From the NCBI GenBank assembly GCA_000621405.1, contig JHYK01000026.1, forward strand, positions 1 through 40,781: a stretch of DNA of 40,781 nt. The letters are read 5' to 3'. The notes beneath the pieces were generated by a model. The model was given only the letters and a program-made list of their open reading frames with translations. It had not been told where the DNA came from and ran no database searches. A program made the translations under genes and the position numbers. Each line of letters starts with the position of its first letter. The stretch's first letter is position 1. Source of the stretch: Lachnospiraceae bacterium AC3007. GTDB taxonomy: Bacteria; Bacillota; Clostridia; Lachnospirales; Lachnospiraceae. This document shows, one piece after another, positions 16,435 to 25,932 of the stretch.

Positions 16435-18012
16435 CTATTCTTTTTCAAATCTCTCTATCCTGCATTCATGCGTCTTTTCATCTTCATCATAATTTATCCC
16501 AACGAAGAGCATATCACCGCTGTATCTTGACAAAGACTCAAAGTATTTCTTCTCCTTTATCTGGCCAATAGCGCTTTCAGCTGTCTTATTATGCTTAAGC
16601 TCAATGATAAGCGCCGGCTTATCCTGATGTACCGGCACATAGACCACATCAGCAAAGCCTTTTCCCGTAGTCAGTTCCTTAAAGCAGTCATATTCATTCA
16701 GTGCGTAAATATATGCCAAATATATGGCGCTCTGCAAAGCATCCTCATTATTATAGCTCCTGTTTGATGTCACATGGATATGGCTTACATCAAGAGCCTT
16801 TGCGACAGCATCCTCATTGCCTTTTATTGTTTCTTCCAAAAGCTCACGCGAACTCTTGATTATCCCATCTGTCACGGCATAATCCGGATTCGTCGCTGCT
16901 ACGGCAAACCATTCCTGCTGTATCTCTTTATTTGGGATGCGGCAGGTCTTTCTTTCCATGTTGTAAGCAAGGTATCCAAGATGTATCAGATATGTGAAAA
17001 GGTCATCCTTTATCACAAATGAATCCATCGTATTCAGGTAGGTAGCAGCATTGACCTCTACCTCCTCCCCGGATATCATTCGTATTACGGCATCCCTGGT
17101 CCCGGCGAAGTTCTGTCTGATCCTTTCAGCTACGGCCTCGTATGAGGATGTCATGTTCCAGTAACTCGAGAACTGCCCTGTTTCCAATGCCTCCACAAGT
17201 GATTTGGGATTATATATTTCAAAACCATGCTGACGGTAACCGTCATACCACCGTCTGCATTCCTCGAAATCAATCCCCTTATCCAGGCAAAGATCTTTCA
17301 CCTCATCACCTGTGAAGCCTATATACTCAGCAAGCTCTCTTGCATCTAATATTGTATATTCCCTGAAGTTATTGAGTTTTGACTGTATCTTGTCTCTTAC
17401 TACCGGAAGAATGCCTGTAAGATACGCCAGGGATATTGCAGGACGGACAACATTGCTTTTAAACAATCCGTTAAGAAAACTCAGATACTCGTCCAAGAGA
17501 CTCTGATCCACCCTTTCACGAGCCAAAACATCGTACTCATCCAGGATAAAAACAAATGTCTCGCCGGTTTCCGTATAAACCTTCAGGATACACTCAGCAA
17601 GAGAATCATCTTCTTCAAATTCTATCTCCAAAAACTCTTTTTGTATTTCCTTTTTGACAGCTTTCGTCAGTTCTTTTAAAAACCAGTCCTTTTTCTCCGT
17701 GATCTGATATACGCCATTCACATCGATCTGGATGACGTTATACTTATTCAGTTTCTCTTCAAACGAAGGATCCTTAGCAATCTTGAACTTTGAAAAAAGT
17801 TCATGCGAATCACAGCCTTTGGAATAATATGCAGCCAGCATATTCCCTGCCATAGTCTTGCCGAACCTCCTCGGCCTCGAAACACATATATACTTGTTTC
17901 CTTCATCCATGAAGCGGTTGATCTCACGGATCATCATTGTCTTATCCACATAGATCCGCGCCCTTGTATCCTCTTCAAAATTCACATTGTCAGGATTTAG
18001 ATATATTCCCAT
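16435..18012 (-). CDS. AAA-ATPase-like protein with PD-(D/E)XK nuclease domain
   Basis: Member of the AAA-ATPase_like/PDDEXK_9 family that is abundant in clostridia and Bacteroidota and has no settled function. The N-terminal segment YVDKTMMI leads to a Walker A-like SRPRRFGKT (45-53); Walker B is FVFILDEYDVLA. The C-terminal nuclease-like core reads KGFADVVYVP and KPALIIELKHN. At 525 residues it is full length. It lies on the same strand inside the glycan run, 13 bases from the next gene, but has no evident glycan role. It may be a passenger or defence-related gene; this is inference. Confidence 0.88.
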   Translation of the reverse strand: MGIYLNPDNVNFEEDTRARIYVDKTMMIREINRFMDEGNKYICVSRPRRFGKTMAGNMLAAYYSKGCDSHELFSKFKIAKDPSFEEKLNKYNVIQIDVNGVYQITEKKDWFLKELTKAVKKEIQKEFLEIEFEEDDSLAECILKVYTETGETFVFILDEYDVLARERVDQSLLDEYLSFLNGLFKSNVVRPAISLAYLTGILPVVRDKIQSKLNNFREYTILDARELAEYIGFTGDEVKDLCLDKGIDFEECRRWYDGYRQHGFEIYNPKSLVEALETGQFSSYWNMTSSYEAVAERIRQNFAGTRDAVIRMISGEEVEVNAATYLNTMDSFVIKDDLFTYLIHLGYLAYNMERKTCRIPNKEIQQEWFAVAATNPDYAVTDGIIKSSRELLEETIKGNEDAVAKALDVSHIHVTSNRSYNNEDALQSAIYLAYIYALNEYDCFKELTTGKGFADVVYVPVHQDKPALIIELKHNKTAESAIGQIKEKKYFESLSRYSGDMLFVGINYDEDEKTHECRIERFEKE

Positions 18013-18032
18013 TATTCCTCTTTCTATCAGTT

Positions 18033-19535
18033 TCAGTCTCTTTTAATTGTATTTTTTATCAGATCCTCTAAAGATATTATTCTCTCAAAGCCGTGAGACA
18101 TAAGCTTCTCCCTGATATTGTCAAAATAGTAAGGAGCTGCCACTATCACTGCATCACAAACAGGAAGGTCATCCTCAGGTGAATAAACCTCGACCCCGTC
18201 CTTTGATACATCCGTACTCCTGTCTATGAAATATTTTATACTAACCTCAGTTCCCGCAAATTCCGACGCAAGCTGTCTGCCGAAACGACTGTATCCATAT
18301 ACCGCAACCTCCCTGATCCCCTGAGCTATAAGCTCAACAGAAAAAGAACTCCCTTTGTGTCTCAGCTCCATCCAGCTTTCAAATAGATCAAGATAATCAT
18401 TCAGTTTATTTATGTCATCATATAGCGAAGTTATAACTTTATACTTACTGACCTTTTCCTTGTAATGACCTTTTGCGTACGAAACAGCCCGTAAATACTC
18501 ATCTCCATGTATCTCATCCGGCTCCAGATACATGCTCTCACCCCATTCGTTCCAAGCATTAATAATTGTGAACTCTGCGCCAACAGCTTCATTTTTTGCA
18601 AACAATTCTGTCAAATACATCTTAAACTTTTCCGGAGTAGATCCTGTAATGCACGTTCCGTTACTTCCTCTCCTGGGAGTGTCATCGTAATCCACGAAGG
18701 CTTCATAATACGTCTGATTCCTATACTGACGATCTTCCAGGAGGATGCTCTGCCAAACCACATCGTAATCTATAATATATGGCAGGTCTGTTTCTTTATT
18801 AACTGTGTTCCGCAGATTAAGCATGGAACATACCGGCTCATGCGTCATAGATCCATCAAGTATTCTTTCCTCTCCATTGTTACAATGAGTCCCTATAAAA
18901 TACATACCCGGGAAGCCTGCTTCAACTGCCAGTTCCCGCCAGTAATCGGTCATCTTTTTAATGCATGGCATAGTGTAGGCACTATAGATCCAAAACACAG
19001 GTTTTCCGTCAAGCTTTATATATCTGTCATCTTCAAAGAATTTAAGCAGATACTCAAAATGCTCTGACCACTCTTTTCTTTTACCATAATCCTGTTTTAA
19101 GAGATATTCTTTTTCGGTACGCTTTGCTGCTTGATCATATCTGTCGGCCCAACTGTTTGCCCCCGAAATCCGGCTCCATGAACGAACCCAGGATTCATTG
19201 TCCCAGCATAAAAAAAACGGGATATCTATATCCTTGTTAACCAGCAGATTCTCTACAGGTTTTTCCAAAACCTTATGACCGTTCTCAAAATAATAATGAT
19301 GAAAACAGAACCCATCTATCTCATATTCGTGCATGAGATCCGCCTGTTTTCGCATATTATTTATATCCAAAAGATCATAATAGTTCCTTTCAAGAGGCAC
19401 TCTTGGCTGTCTATGTCCCGGGAACATAGGCTGGGCACCTTTTACGGCAACCCAGTCTGTGAATCCTTCGCCCCAGAATTCATCATTCTCTTTTATTCTA
19501 TGATATTGAGGCAGATAAGTTGCTATCGCTTTCAT
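18033..19535 (-). CDS. WbsX-family (GH99-like) glycan protein fused to a C-terminal Rossmann-like module
   Basis: Residues 1-365 are a WbsX domain: TYLPQYHRIKENDEFWGEGF near the start, DGFCFHHYYFENG, and NAWNEWGESMYLEPD near its end. WbsX proteins accompany O-antigen and capsule loci and resemble GH99 hydrolases; whether they transfer or cleave sugar is unresolved. After a helical linker, residues 405-495 carry the shared module (VAVYGYSRFGRQLA, then IKYFIDRS). The same pair occurs as two separate adjacent genes at 26965 and 27414. The start overlaps the end of the radical SAM gene by 38 bases. The site of action is probably cytoplasmic, as no signal peptide is seen. Confidence 0.85.
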   Translation of the reverse strand: MKAIATYLPQYHRIKENDEFWGEGFTDWVAVKGAQPMFPGHRQPRVPLERNYYDLLDINNMRKQADLMHEYEIDGFCFHHYYFENGHKVLEKPVENLLVNKDIDIPFFLCWDNESWVRSWSRISGANSWADRYDQAAKRTEKEYLLKQDYGKRKEWSEHFEYLLKFFEDDRYIKLDGKPVFWIYSAYTMPCIKKMTDYWRELAVEAGFPGMYFIGTHCNNGEERILDGSMTHEPVCSMLNLRNTVNKETDLPYIIDYDVVWQSILLEDRQYRNQTYYEAFVDYDDTPRRGSNGTCITGSTPEKFKMYLTELFAKNEAVGAEFTIINAWNEWGESMYLEPDEIHGDEYLRAVSYAKGHYKEKVSKYKVITSLYDDINKLNDYLDLFESWMELRHKGSSFSVELIAQGIREVAVYGYSRFGRQLASEFAGTEVSIKYFIDRSTDVSKDGVEVYSPEDDLPVCDAVIVAAPYYFDNIREKLMSHGFERIISLEDLIKNTIKRD

Positions 19536-20913
19536 AGTATTCCCTATAAATCCTTTCCGGTATCCAATAAACCCTTACATTAGGTTTTATCTCATTGATC
19601 TGTCTAAGCATATCCTTAAAATTACATACGGTGAGCAGTATATCTGTCTCCGTCCGGGTTTCTGCAAGTCTTCTCAGCGCAGCATCCGCATTATGCTCAT
19701 CCGCAAAACGATTATCTATATGGGTATATCCGATACCTTCTGCGTCAAAAACACCCGCAGCAAGCCTGCCTATCTTTCCGGCTCCGAATAAAACGGGCAT
19801 ATTTTTACTATTCCTGAAACACTCCAAAAACTGCCCGATTTCCGCAAATGTATTCACCATTATTCCGTTGCATAAAACCTTATGGTCTAGATTGTCATAC
19901 CATCGGTCCGGCAGAACAAGCTTATCTCCCTTATATTCCGGCCTTGTCCCATAGGCATAGTTGCTTATCTGTACCGCAATTCCGTTTTTTTCTGCCAGCC
20001 TATGCAAATGATGTGCCGCTGACAGCTCTTTCTCAGTATAATAAAACGGACCATAATTCTTAAAACTTTGATAGGAGCTGACTTCTCCATCTATAATGAT
20101 ATTCTTAACTCCGCTTTCAACACATCTGTTTACAAAGGCTTCTATCTCTTCTTCATCGGAGTTCATATTGAATACATTGTATTTAATATAGACGCTACTC
20201 CCCCAATTTTTACAATACCGTCTGATATTGTCCCATACTTTTCTCCCGGAATCGGTTCCTTTTACTATTCTGTATGTCTCATCCGTTCCGGAATCAACGC
20301 TTATCCTCAGCAATGTTTTGTCGGCAGATAATGCGTCATAGACAGCATCAGAATACTCTATTGCATTTGTGTTTATCCTTTGCCAATATCCATTACTTGT
20401 AAAATAAGTTACAGAATCTTCAAAAAAATCATTTTGTGTAGGCTCACCTCCGCCCCAATCAAAATAGCACTCCGGATCAATAGTGGAATGCTCCTCGAAC
20501 TCCTGTATTATAGGTAACGGATCATATCCTCTTTCCTGTTTTGTTGTATGCGAATTGCAATATATGCACTTGCTGTTACAATACATAGAAGTACATACCG
20601 TCACATACCTGATCTTCTCAAAATGATATTCCTCTTTTTTGCACTGAGAACATTTTCTGCAGGGATAGGAATCATCCTGAAACTTTTCCAGCAATATATT
20701 CACCGCATTATAATACTTATCAAACGAAAAGCTCTTTATATCTGAGACTTTCGTTACTTCAACCGGTCTGTCCGGAATCTCTGCTTCATGACAAAAAGAA
20801 ATACAATACGGATCAAGGTTTATGCGCGTACCTGCAATCCCGCTTTGCCGGCACGAATAAAGCTCTTTTCCCTCATATCTCTCTTTTATCCCTGCGATAA
20901 TACTATCACTCAT
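19498..20913 (-). CDS. Radical SAM enzyme with C-terminal Rossmann-like module
   Basis: Radical SAM protein of 471 residues. The cluster motif is C112-x3-C116-x2-C119 (MYCNSKCIYC) and the SAM motif is DWGGGEPTQND. An extra C85-x2-C88-x2-C91 group precedes it, with isolated cysteines further upstream, so an additional Fe-S cluster is possible. Residues 370-465 hold the shared module (MPVLFGAGKIGRLAAG, then TDILLTVCN). The substrate is unknown; a glycan sugar, nucleotide sugar or lipid-linked intermediate is plausible from context. It lies between the WbsX and GT2 genes and overlaps the former. It is one of three radical SAM proteins here that bear this module. Confidence 0.85.
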   Translation of the reverse strand: MSDSIIAGIKERYEGKELYSCRQSGIAGTRINLDPYCISFCHEAEIPDRPVEVTKVSDIKSFSFDKYYNAVNILLEKFQDDSYPCRKCSQCKKEEYHFEKIRYVTVCTSMYCNSKCIYCNSHTTKQERGYDPLPIIQEFEEHSTIDPECYFDWGGGEPTQNDFFEDSVTYFTSNGYWQRINTNAIEYSDAVYDALSADKTLLRISVDSGTDETYRIVKGTDSGRKVWDNIRRYCKNWGSSVYIKYNVFNMNSDEEEIEAFVNRCVESGVKNIIIDGEVSSYQSFKNYGPFYYTEKELSAAHHLHRLAEKNGIAVQISNYAYGTRPEYKGDKLVLPDRWYDNLDHKVLCNGIMVNTFAEIGQFLECFRNSKNMPVLFGAGKIGRLAAGVFDAEGIGYTHIDNRFADEHNADAALRRLAETRTETDILLTVCNFKDMLRQINEIKPNVRVYWIPERIYREYYESDSNLSASIS

Positions 20914-20941
20914 AAGGAATCCCCAGGTACACTGTCATCTG

Positions 20942-22243
20942 TCAGCATACCCACTCTAATCTATCGCTGAAAACATCGGCACGTACTCCCGCCATATCAA
21001 GGGTCGCCTTCACCTCTTCTATATATGGCTCACTTATTCCCAGCACAACGCCGGTCTTTTCCGCACAGAAATCTGTTTGATCTACCTCCGTTACCGGCTT
21101 TCCCATAAGTTCAGTCGGATTATCAGCCGTATTTGAGACGATAAAACCCCTGAATGCTAATCCCTTTTGATTAAAAAGCGCAGCATAAATCCTGGCAAAA
21201 TAGCCTGCACCATATATCACAATACTATCGTGATTATCATAGAATTTCATAAAATTATCCCATATTCTTATTAATCTCTCACTGATCACGTCCGGCTCAA
21301 GAGCTAATACTTTACGTATCTCCACATCCCCCTTCCTTACCATGATCTGTATCCATTCCTTATGAGCTTCATAAACTTCATTTGTAAATTTCCCACAGGC
21401 TCTCAAATGATAAAGCTGTTCAAATGTAAACGAATGACTGTATCTGTACATATTGTCGGTCGTCTCCTTAGTACAGTCCAGCTTGTCCGATAACATATTT
21501 ATCACATGAGGCCACACGTCAAACAGAATGTGAAACACATCGTTTATCCAGCCCGAACCGGTCTTGTTCTCAGATATCAGCAATCCCCCCGGCCAGATAT
21601 CAATACTTACTGCGCTAAAGCTATTAAGCATAAATGTCCTCTCCGCATAAAAAGCCAGATGCGAATAATTATATGAACTCTCTCTAAGATATCTGTCGAA
21701 ATAATAGTCCCAGTCCACCCCCGCAAGTACCGTGTCGATTCTGACAATGGTCGTTCCGTACCAGGTCATCCACCATGCATTATCCTTAATAAAATCAGCG
21801 GGTTTTGGGTACAGCCTGTCTCCGCGGTACTGTTCCTCGTGACTGTTCAGCATGATATAATCATACTTCCCAGCAGAAATATAGCTGTCAATTCTGTCCA
21901 GCGCTTCATCCGAAAACCTTAGTGCATCACTGCATATCCATAAATATTCATATCTTTCATCAGACGGTTTCGAAAAATGCTTCAGGATATAGTAAGCTTT
22001 TGTATTGGACTGCATGCTGACAGGCACTTCATTCAGTTCATCGTCCAGTCTTTTATACGCAACATTATCGTGATCTGCAGCATATTCCCTGACGATTTTT
22101 TCTGAAACAGAATCTTCGCTGGAATCAAAAAAGATAATATCGATCTCGTGTTGACAGTATGTCTCTGCTCTATCAGTGAGAAGCTCGCTGAGAAATAACG
22201 GATTATTATATGTGGGTATACACATGACAGTTTTCATGTTCAT
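20942..22243 (-). CDS. GT2-like glycosyltransferase with C-terminal Rossmann-like module
   Basis: The N-terminal 250 residues resemble a GT-A family 2 transferase: VMCIPTYNNPLFLSELL, then IIFFDSSEDS. The usual DxD is not obvious; YLWICSDALRF occupies that place, so the enzyme may be divergent or metal-independent. Residues 335-430 carry the module (DSIVIYGAGYFARIYA, then TGVVLGIS). The ATG at 22243 has GAGG five bases upstream; a second ATG six bases on is possible. It shares its module position with the next GT2, but the GT parts differ, so these are not recent duplicates. Confidence 0.78.
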   Translation of the reverse strand: MNMKTVMCIPTYNNPLFLSELLTDRAETYCQHEIDIIFFDSSEDSVSEKIVREYAADHDNVAYKRLDDELNEVPVSMQSNTKAYYILKHFSKPSDERYEYLWICSDALRFSDEALDRIDSYISAGKYDYIMLNSHEEQYRGDRLYPKPADFIKDNAWWMTWYGTTIVRIDTVLAGVDWDYYFDRYLRESSYNYSHLAFYAERTFMLNSFSAVSIDIWPGGLLISENKTGSGWINDVFHILFDVWPHVINMLSDKLDCTKETTDNMYRYSHSFTFEQLYHLRACGKFTNEVYEAHKEWIQIMVRKGDVEIRKVLALEPDVISERLIRIWDNFMKFYDNHDSIVIYGAGYFARIYAALFNQKGLAFRGFIVSNTADNPTELMGKPVTEVDQTDFCAEKTGVVLGISEPYIEEVKATLDMAGVRADVFSDRLEWVC

Positions 22244-22281
22244 TGCCTCAGATAGCCATATATTTCGATTTTAAGGAACAA

Positions 22282-23532
22282 TTATAAAATGGACATAGCA
22301 AGATATTTCCTGAATCCCAGCTCATCAAGTTTTCTTTTCATTTCTGCTTCATAATTTTTAGAAGCAGCAATAAGAACCAAGCTATCATCTTTTATACTTG
22401 TAAGATTATCTATACAAATGGTTTTGTTGCCCATAAACAAGCCATCCGCATCAGACGGCTTACTAACTGCCACGACAAATTCATTTATCCCTGCTGAGGA
22501 TAAAGCAGCAGCCACCTCTCTTGCGACACGTCCTGCACCATAAACTATTATATTACTGCTTGCGCGGATCATCTCAAGGTCTTTTTCCTCAATCACAGGG
22601 CAATATTCTTGAGAATTATATCTAATGAACATCTCTGTCACGGCAGCGTATCCGGAATCGATACTATGGATATCTGGCTTCTGACCATCTCGCAACAATT
22701 TCCTGTATAGCATAGTAGCGGCTCCGAGGATATTGTCCATATATTGTCTTATAGCCTTTTTCTCATCCTCTGTATCCATCAAAGGAATGATATCCTCGCA
22801 AAGCCTGCTATATACGGTCAACAGCCCCCTTATCCTTTCACTGAGTCTCCCGGCCGTCATTATGGATTTCCGTCGTCTGAAATAGTAATAATACTTATTC
22901 TCTACGCGCATAGCTCGTTCAGCTTTGCATAATACAGTAGGATAAAAGATCATGTCTTCATGCAAAATACCATCGAAAAACGAGATCTGTTTCTCTGACA
23001 GATAATCCCGCCTGTAAAATGCGAAACAGCTCGGAGCAAGCTCCCCGCCTGTCAGGCGTAACCTGGTAAAAAGTTCTTTACCGGACATAGCATATGAATA
23101 ATCTCCAATCAATTCAGTTCTTTCTTCAATATAGCTGTCCTCTATTTCTTTATTCTCAAAAACATTTATGAAATCAAATATGAGAACATCTGTTTCGTTG
23201 TCCTCTGCTATTGAGAAAAGCTCGTCCAACGCTGTCAGTTTAAGCCAATCATCTGAATCTAAAAAGAAAAGGTATTTCCCTTTTGCAACTGAAATACCTT
23301 TATTTCTGGAAAATGACAAGCCCGAGTTTTCGGGATTATCACATATTATAATTCTGTTGTCATATTTCCTATATTGAAGCAGAATATCTTTAGAACCATC
23401 TGAAGAACAATCATTAACACAGACGATCTCAATATCTTTAAGAGTTTGATGGATTACGCTGTCAAGGCACTTTCTTAGATATTTTTCAGTATTAAAGACT
23501 GGAATAATAACGGACACCTTAACTTCATGCAT
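22282..23532 (-). CDS. GT2 glycosyltransferase with C-terminal Rossmann-like module
   Basis: Clear family 2 glycosyltransferase: KVSVIIPVFNTEKYLRKCLD at the N-terminus, VCVNDCSSDGS, GLSFSRNKGI and the DxD-type YLFFLDSDDWL. It would transfer one sugar from a nucleotide donor to the growing glycan at the inner membrane face. Residues 325-416 are the module (NIIVYGAGRVAREVAAAL, then LVLIAASKNYE), ending at the C-terminus. At 416 residues it equals a typical GT2 plus the module. The start overlaps the end of the GT32 gene by eight bases. Confidence 0.88.
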   Translation of the reverse strand: MHEVKVSVIIPVFNTEKYLRKCLDSVIHQTLKDIEIVCVNDCSSDGSKDILLQYRKYDNRIIICDNPENSGLSFSRNKGISVAKGKYLFFLDSDDWLKLTALDELFSIAEDNETDVLIFDFINVFENKEIEDSYIEERTELIGDYSYAMSGKELFTRLRLTGGELAPSCFAFYRRDYLSEKQISFFDGILHEDMIFYPTVLCKAERAMRVENKYYYYFRRRKSIMTAGRLSERIRGLLTVYSRLCEDIIPLMDTEDEKKAIRQYMDNILGAATMLYRKLLRDGQKPDIHSIDSGYAAVTEMFIRYNSQEYCPVIEEKDLEMIRASSNIIVYGAGRVAREVAAALSSAGINEFVVAVSKPSDADGLFMGNKTICIDNLTSIKDDSLVLIAASKNYEAEMKRKLDELGFRKYLAMSIL

Positions 23533-24646
23533 CTATGTACCTCACTCTTTTTTGAAGATAAGATGCCAGCTCTCTCTTATTGTCATTGATGGCTAAATCC
23601 TCTTCTTTAGCCCATGTTCCGGCATAGTGATGTATAGAATATGTATTCTCTGTTGTTCTGCACATCATGGTATATTGGTTTACCGGGCATAAATACTCAG
23701 GTGGATATATTGCTGCACCTGAGACATTCTGAAATTTTGCTTCCTTTACATATCCCATTTTCTCTAATGCCTCAGTCTGTATATAGGGACATGCCCTTCG
23801 CTCTCCCCTTTCATTGTATAGATTATATTCAGTGTGATAATCATCCATAAATCTCGCTGTTAATTCGTACCCGCTGACCGCGCCATATATTAATCCTGTA
23901 GCCACTAACAGAATTCCGGCCTCTATCCCCAAAAAAGCCTTATGATGTAAAAGCGGATCTATTGACCTTAGAAGCTCTACATCCGTGTCTAGATAAACTC
24001 CCCCATATTGATATATGATATCAAGTCTTGCATAATCAGATACATATGCCCACATTCCGTCTTCATAAGCTTTTTTTGTATACGGAATCTTATTGACATC
24101 GTAGTTATCCTCATTCCATAGCTTTATCTCATAATCAGGGCAGAACCTGTGCCACGAATCAATACAATACTTTATACTGTCATTCAGCATGCCCTTTCCA
24201 AACCAGCACCAATGAAGGGTCTTAGGAATCTGCTGGTCTCTATAGAGCGTAGACTGCAGCAGTTCATTGTCTATAGGTATATAATCATCCGAAAACTCCA
24301 TCCAAAGATAAACAAAGCACTCTATTTTATCAAAATTTGCCCTGCTGTCGATATCTCTGAAGATCTCTTCAGCATATTTGGTAGAGATAATAAAAACCAG
24401 AGAATCATTGTCAAAGCTGCAATCAGAAGGCGCTACCACAGGAACCTCCCTACCTATTATCCGCCTTACTCCTCCATTTTTACTGCTGTTATTGTCAATG
24501 AAAGCCTTAACCCTGTCATGAATGTGTATGTCTCCGTGAACCTTAAGAAAATCCTCATTAGCCTGGCCTGTGCCAAAAATGTATATTTTTTTTTCCTTGG
24601 AGTACTGCTCAAAACGTTTAAGCGAGCATTGACACAAATCTACCAT
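23525..24646 (-). CDS. GT32-type glycosyltransferase with N-terminal Rossmann-like module
   Basis: Residues 15-115 are the module in N-terminal position (KKIYIFGTGQANEDFLK, then VKAFIDNNSSKNGG and VFIISTKY). The remainder is a GT32-type transferase with the DXD sugar-binding region: KTLHWCWFGKG, DYARLDIIYQYGG and VYLDTDVELL. Family members add galactose, GlcNAc or mannose in capsules and O-antigens; the sugar here is unknown. This is the first gene of the higher-GC block when read in transcription order, and it follows an 85-base AT-rich spacer. No strong promoter is seen there. Confidence 0.87.
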   Translation of the reverse strand: MVDLCQCSLKRFEQYSKEKKIYIFGTGQANEDFLKVHGDIHIHDRVKAFIDNNSSKNGGVRRIIGREVPVVAPSDCSFDNDSLVFIISTKYAEEIFRDIDSRANFDKIECFVYLWMEFSDDYIPIDNELLQSTLYRDQQIPKTLHWCWFGKGMLNDSIKYCIDSWHRFCPDYEIKLWNEDNYDVNKIPYTKKAYEDGMWAYVSDYARLDIIYQYGGVYLDTDVELLRSIDPLLHHKAFLGIEAGILLVATGLIYGAVSGYELTARFMDDYHTEYNLYNERGERRACPYIQTEALEKMGYVKEAKFQNVSGAAIYPPEYLCPVNQYTMMCRTTENTYSIHHYAGTWAKEEDLAINDNKRELASYLQKRVRYIDA

Positions 24647-24731
24647 ACTTTTTCAATAATGCCTTCCATTTTTTCATTATTTGTCTATTTCTTCTGTAAA
24701 ATATTAATCGTGTTCTTTACGATATAATTAA

Positions 24732-25838
24732 CTATGCCATCCAATCTTCTTTTAAAGGGTTATTCTGTATTTCCCAAGGGAATACTCTTGGTTCTTCTGC
24801 ACAGTATCTACACATCGGTATAGGTCCGTCTAGTTTTTCCAATTCCTCTTTTATCCTCATGTTCCCCGTTAGGCTTACACCATCTGTCCTGGGAAAGACT
24901 GATATCGAATACTCCATCATGTATTTATCTATCAATGCAGATACAGGACATTTGAACACCCTGCCTTTATATAAAAACCTACATATACTCGCAAGGCATT
25001 TTTTTTGAGAGATCAAAGGATCGTTACTTCCTTTTGAATCAAGAAGAGAAATAAAAGAATTAACCTCCCCGCGAAAAACATAACTAACCCCTCGACTGTC
25101 CAGAAGTTCCCGAATACTATCTATCATCCTTTTTGTAGGAGGATATGTTGTTATCTCGAAAACTGTTTTTGTTTCATTCAAACAATCCCAGAATTCCCCA
25201 GATTGCTTAAAAACCAATAACCCGTTTGAAACCAAACGCAAATCCGAATCGGGAAAAATAGCTCGTGCGGCTCTGATATAATGAGTAAGTTGTTGATTCA
25301 ATAATGGTTCACCGCCTAACAAATACAGTTTTAAAATCTGAGCATTTTCACGTAATAATCTAAGATCTTCCCGAAATCTGTCGATTGACGGAGCCGAATA
25401 AATATCGTTTGCATTACAGAAATGTGAACATCCTTTGCAATTCAAATTGCAGTTGTCTGCTACATTCGTTTCAATCTGACTAAGGAATGCACGGTCAATA
25501 TCAATCCAAAATAAATTGCCCTCATTCATTATTTTATTGTGAAGGATTTCCTCAACTCTGCATAAAAGACCAATTTCTTTTCCGTATGGTTTCAGTAAAC
25601 CAACTTCTTTAGCTAAAGCAGCCGAATCCATATTAATAGCGACTACAATCTTAGTTGTTTTGTTGTTATATAGTTCAGCATATTGATCAAAACCTACAAT
25701 CTCTTTCCCGTATAAAAATGTACCTTGTTTACTTATATCTGTATCTATAAAACAGATTACGTTGTAGTCTTCCAATTCGTCAAAAAAACTGTAAACAATC
25801 TTTCCGAGATTTCCGGATCCTCTTATAGCAATATTCAT
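24732..25838 (-). CDS. Radical SAM enzyme with N-terminal Rossmann-like module
   Basis: The module opens the protein (IAIRGSGNLGKIVYSF, then VICFIDTDISKQGT and KIVVAINM). From residue 110 it is a radical SAM enzyme, with C130-x3-C134-x2-C137 in CNLNCKGCSHFC and KLYLLGGEPLL. Later cysteines (KKCLASICRF, RVFKCPVSA, MCRYC) resemble a SPASM-like auxiliary cluster region. The ATG at 25838 matches the first strand of the fold, but no ribosome site lies between it and a terminator-like hairpin ending six bases upstream, so expression may be attenuated or regulated. The substrate is unknown. Confidence 0.85.
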   Translation of the reverse strand: MNIAIRGSGNLGKIVYSFFDELEDYNVICFIDTDISKQGTFLYGKEIVGFDQYAELYNNKTTKIVVAINMDSAALAKEVGLLKPYGKEIGLLCRVEEILHNKIMNEGNLFWIDIDRAFLSQIETNVADNCNLNCKGCSHFCNANDIYSAPSIDRFREDLRLLRENAQILKLYLLGGEPLLNQQLTHYIRAARAIFPDSDLRLVSNGLLVFKQSGEFWDCLNETKTVFEITTYPPTKRMIDSIRELLDSRGVSYVFRGEVNSFISLLDSKGSNDPLISQKKCLASICRFLYKGRVFKCPVSALIDKYMMEYSISVFPRTDGVSLTGNMRIKEELEKLDGPIPMCRYCAEEPRVFPWEIQNNPLKEDWMA

Positions 25839-25843
25839 TTTCT

Positions 25844-25871
25844 AAAAAAGCTGTTCTTATGAAGAACCAGC
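25844..25871 (-). terminator. Intrinsic terminator or attenuator abutting a start codon
   Basis: On the minus strand GCTGGTTCTT, a CAT loop and AAGAACAGC form a nine-pair stem with one bulged G, followed by TTTTTT. It lies between the GT2 gene ending at 25933 and the radical SAM start at 25838, six bases before that ATG. It could end transcription of the AT-rich pse-side block, or act as an attenuator for the downstream genes. A second, weaker hairpin (GGTG...CACC with AAATAC/GTATTT) lies just upstream. Confidence 0.65.
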
Positions 25872-25932
25872 ACACCTCCCTTCTTAATCATAGGTGAAAT
25901 ACTGTAATGTATTTGATTCACCCGAAAACAGA

